This document shows positions 62,645-64,000 of a stretch of 64,000 nucleotides of DNA, piece after piece. This DNA is from Patiria pectinifera (lineage: Eukaryota; Echinodermata; Asteroidea; Valvatida; Asterinidae): contig CM057149.1 in the NCBI GenBank assembly GCA_029964075.1, forward strand, positions 19,482,197 to 19,546,196, in the 5' to 3' direction. The notes below the pieces were generated by a model. That model was given only the letters and a program-made list of their open reading frames with translations, was not told where the DNA came from and searched no databases. Position numbers and translations under genes: made by a program. Numbering within the stretch: position 1 is the stretch's first letter; each line of letters begins with the position of its first letter.

Positions 62645-62954
62645 TTGGTGCTTAAACTTGCTCTCTTAATAGTTTGTGATTTCAATGAGTCCTTAATTTT
62701 TCCCAACAAAAACCTTTAACTGTTTTTATCTTGCTGGAGTCAATCACTTATATATGTACACTGCAAAAAAAAAATGGTCAGATTTTGCCCAACTTTTTAC
62801 CCAACGTTGGTACAATAGTCAGCATCCACATCTTTCAAGCAAAAAAAATGCCCAGCGGCCATTGGGCAAGCACGTTTACCTAAAACTTTGGAAAAATTAC
62901 AGACAGAACAGTTGGGTAATCATCCATTTAATAGTTGGGTAAATGTAACATCTG

Positions 62955-63310
62955 CAAAGTTTCCCTTGATCAACTGACAATAATACGTTGATTACTTGGT
63001 GTTCCATTATTTCAAAATTAAATATAACTACAGTCCAGACAACGTGTTAAAATGTTAAAAAAATAAATGTTGATGACTTCGTTTTCAATCACTTCATAAT
63101 TGAATATAACTCGAATCAAGACAGCCTGTTTTAAAAAAAATATATGTTGATCACTTGATGTTCAATTATTTCAGGATTAAATATAACTCGAGTCCAGACA
63201 GCATGCTAAAAAATACACATGACTTGGTTTTCAATTACGACATAAATAAAACTCGAATCAAGGCAACTTGCTCTAAAACGTATGTTGATGATTTGGTTTT
63301 CAATTACCGG
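62955..63310 (+). repeat. Degenerate minisatellite, ~75-85-bp units
   Basis: Four to five units of the form TTCAATTAxTTCA, TTAAATATAACTCGAATCAAGACAGC-like, GTTGATxACTTG, strongly AT-rich. Confidence 0.75.
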
Positions 63311-63781
63311 TACTACATACAATGCAATTAAATGTAACTAAAATCAAGCATGTTCTGAAAAATTATTTAAACAAAATGTCAACTAACGAAGATTGCATTT
63401 TGTTAAAATTCCTGTTCAAACGTATGTTTGATATTGGAATGGGGTCCTCTAGGTCCTTTATGATAAAATATATAATAAAAGTTCAAGTGCACAGGACAAT
63501 TTGTATGAGTTTATAGTGGCTGTACACACTTTACATGCATAGTTAGAGGCCTGTACAAAAATGCAAATTGCTTCTATGATGAATTTTATTGTCTTTAGTA
63601 CCCTTTTCTTTTTACTTTTGAAATGAATTAATCTAATCAGTGAATAATTTTGTTAATAATTTACATGGTGTAATGCATTATACATAAATGCAAACAAAAA
63701 TAATTGCATCGGAGGGTACGCATTTATTATCGTCTCTAAAGATAATCTCTGCACTCTGTACTTTTGAAATGAAGTGATGTT
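63311..63781. other. No gene recognised
   Basis: AT-rich. I searched for the missing SLC16 C-terminal exon here and found no convincing candidate. Confidence 0.4.
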
Positions 63782-63968
63782 ATTTGCTCTTTTCACGCTC
63801 CGCCATTGGGCATGCAGAGCCTCGATCTGGCAACGTAATACACAATAAAAATAGCCGGTTCAGTGATCTGAACCCCGACACGGGAATCACTGAACCTGCT
63901 AAATGTATTGTGTGAAGTTGCCAGATCGAGGCTGTGCATGCCCATGGCGGAAGGTTGAAAAGAGCGAA
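63782..63968. mobile_element. Hairpin element at right edge
   Basis: ATTTGCTCTTTTC at the left and its near complement at the right. Arms of about 90 bp, including GAGCCTCGATCTGGCAAC and GGTTCAGTGAT, fold around a short loop. Confidence 0.85.
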
Positions 63969-64000
63969 TTGAATCGAATAGATTGTGTCCCGTGCATTTC

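Overview
The window is eukaryotic nuclear DNA from a metazoan. Its genes are split by GT-AG introns, intergenic space is wide, tRNA-derived SINEs and miniature inverted-repeat elements are very dense, and no bacterial operon structure is visible. The three recognisable genes are animal orthologues, and the repeat style (hairpin MITEs, lineage-specific tRNA SINEs, a tyrosine-recombinase retroelement) suggests a marine invertebrate deuterostome, perhaps an echinoderm. The phylum is inference and cannot be fixed from this window alone.

Genes. (1) CDC123, the eIF2-assembly ATP-grasp chaperone, lies on the + strand at 3896-13551. It has 11 coding exons, complete, 339 aa. (2) An SLC35E3-like nucleotide-sugar/triose-phosphate-type transporter lies on the - strand at 44149-36096. 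It has 6 coding exons, complete, 308 aa. (3) An SLC16/monocarboxylate-transporter-family gene lies on the + strand from 58374. Three coding exons (about 441 aa) are visible, and the last exon or exons lie outside the window or were not found. Two very weak candidate first exons are listed (886-982 minus, 31459-31539 plus). No operon-like linkage or shared pathway between the three genes is evident.

Layout. 0-3.9 kb: LINE fragment, a palindromic element and the CDC123 upstream region. 3.9-13.6 kb: CDC123, with MITEs in its introns. 13.6-20 kb: intergenic, including a foldback element carrying a tRNA-like sequence. 20.0-27.7 kb: one degenerate tyrosine-recombinase (DIRS/PAT/Ngaro-like) retroelement with split direct repeats A1-internal-B1-A2-B2. 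27.7-36 kb: intergenic, with nested mariner-like and TTAA-type foldback elements. 36-44.2 kb: SLC35E3. 44.3-47 kb: stacked palindromic elements, one 866 bp long. 47.7-51.1 kb: a tandem array of about 200-bp units, each with a tRNA-like A-box/B-box pair and T-run, interrupted by four other elements. 51.3-55.3 kb: foldback elements, including a 702-bp near-perfect palindrome and nested TIR elements. 55.5-56.6 kb: six copies of a 185-bp satellite. 58.4-64 kb: the SLC16 gene and inverted repeats in its introns or 3' part.

The strongest leads are the split-repeat retroelement, which looks recently mobilised despite ruined coding capacity, and the tandem array of potential Pol III units. All coordinates were read by eye. 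Exon limits were set by splice consensus, reading phase and remembered family similarity, with no alignment run.
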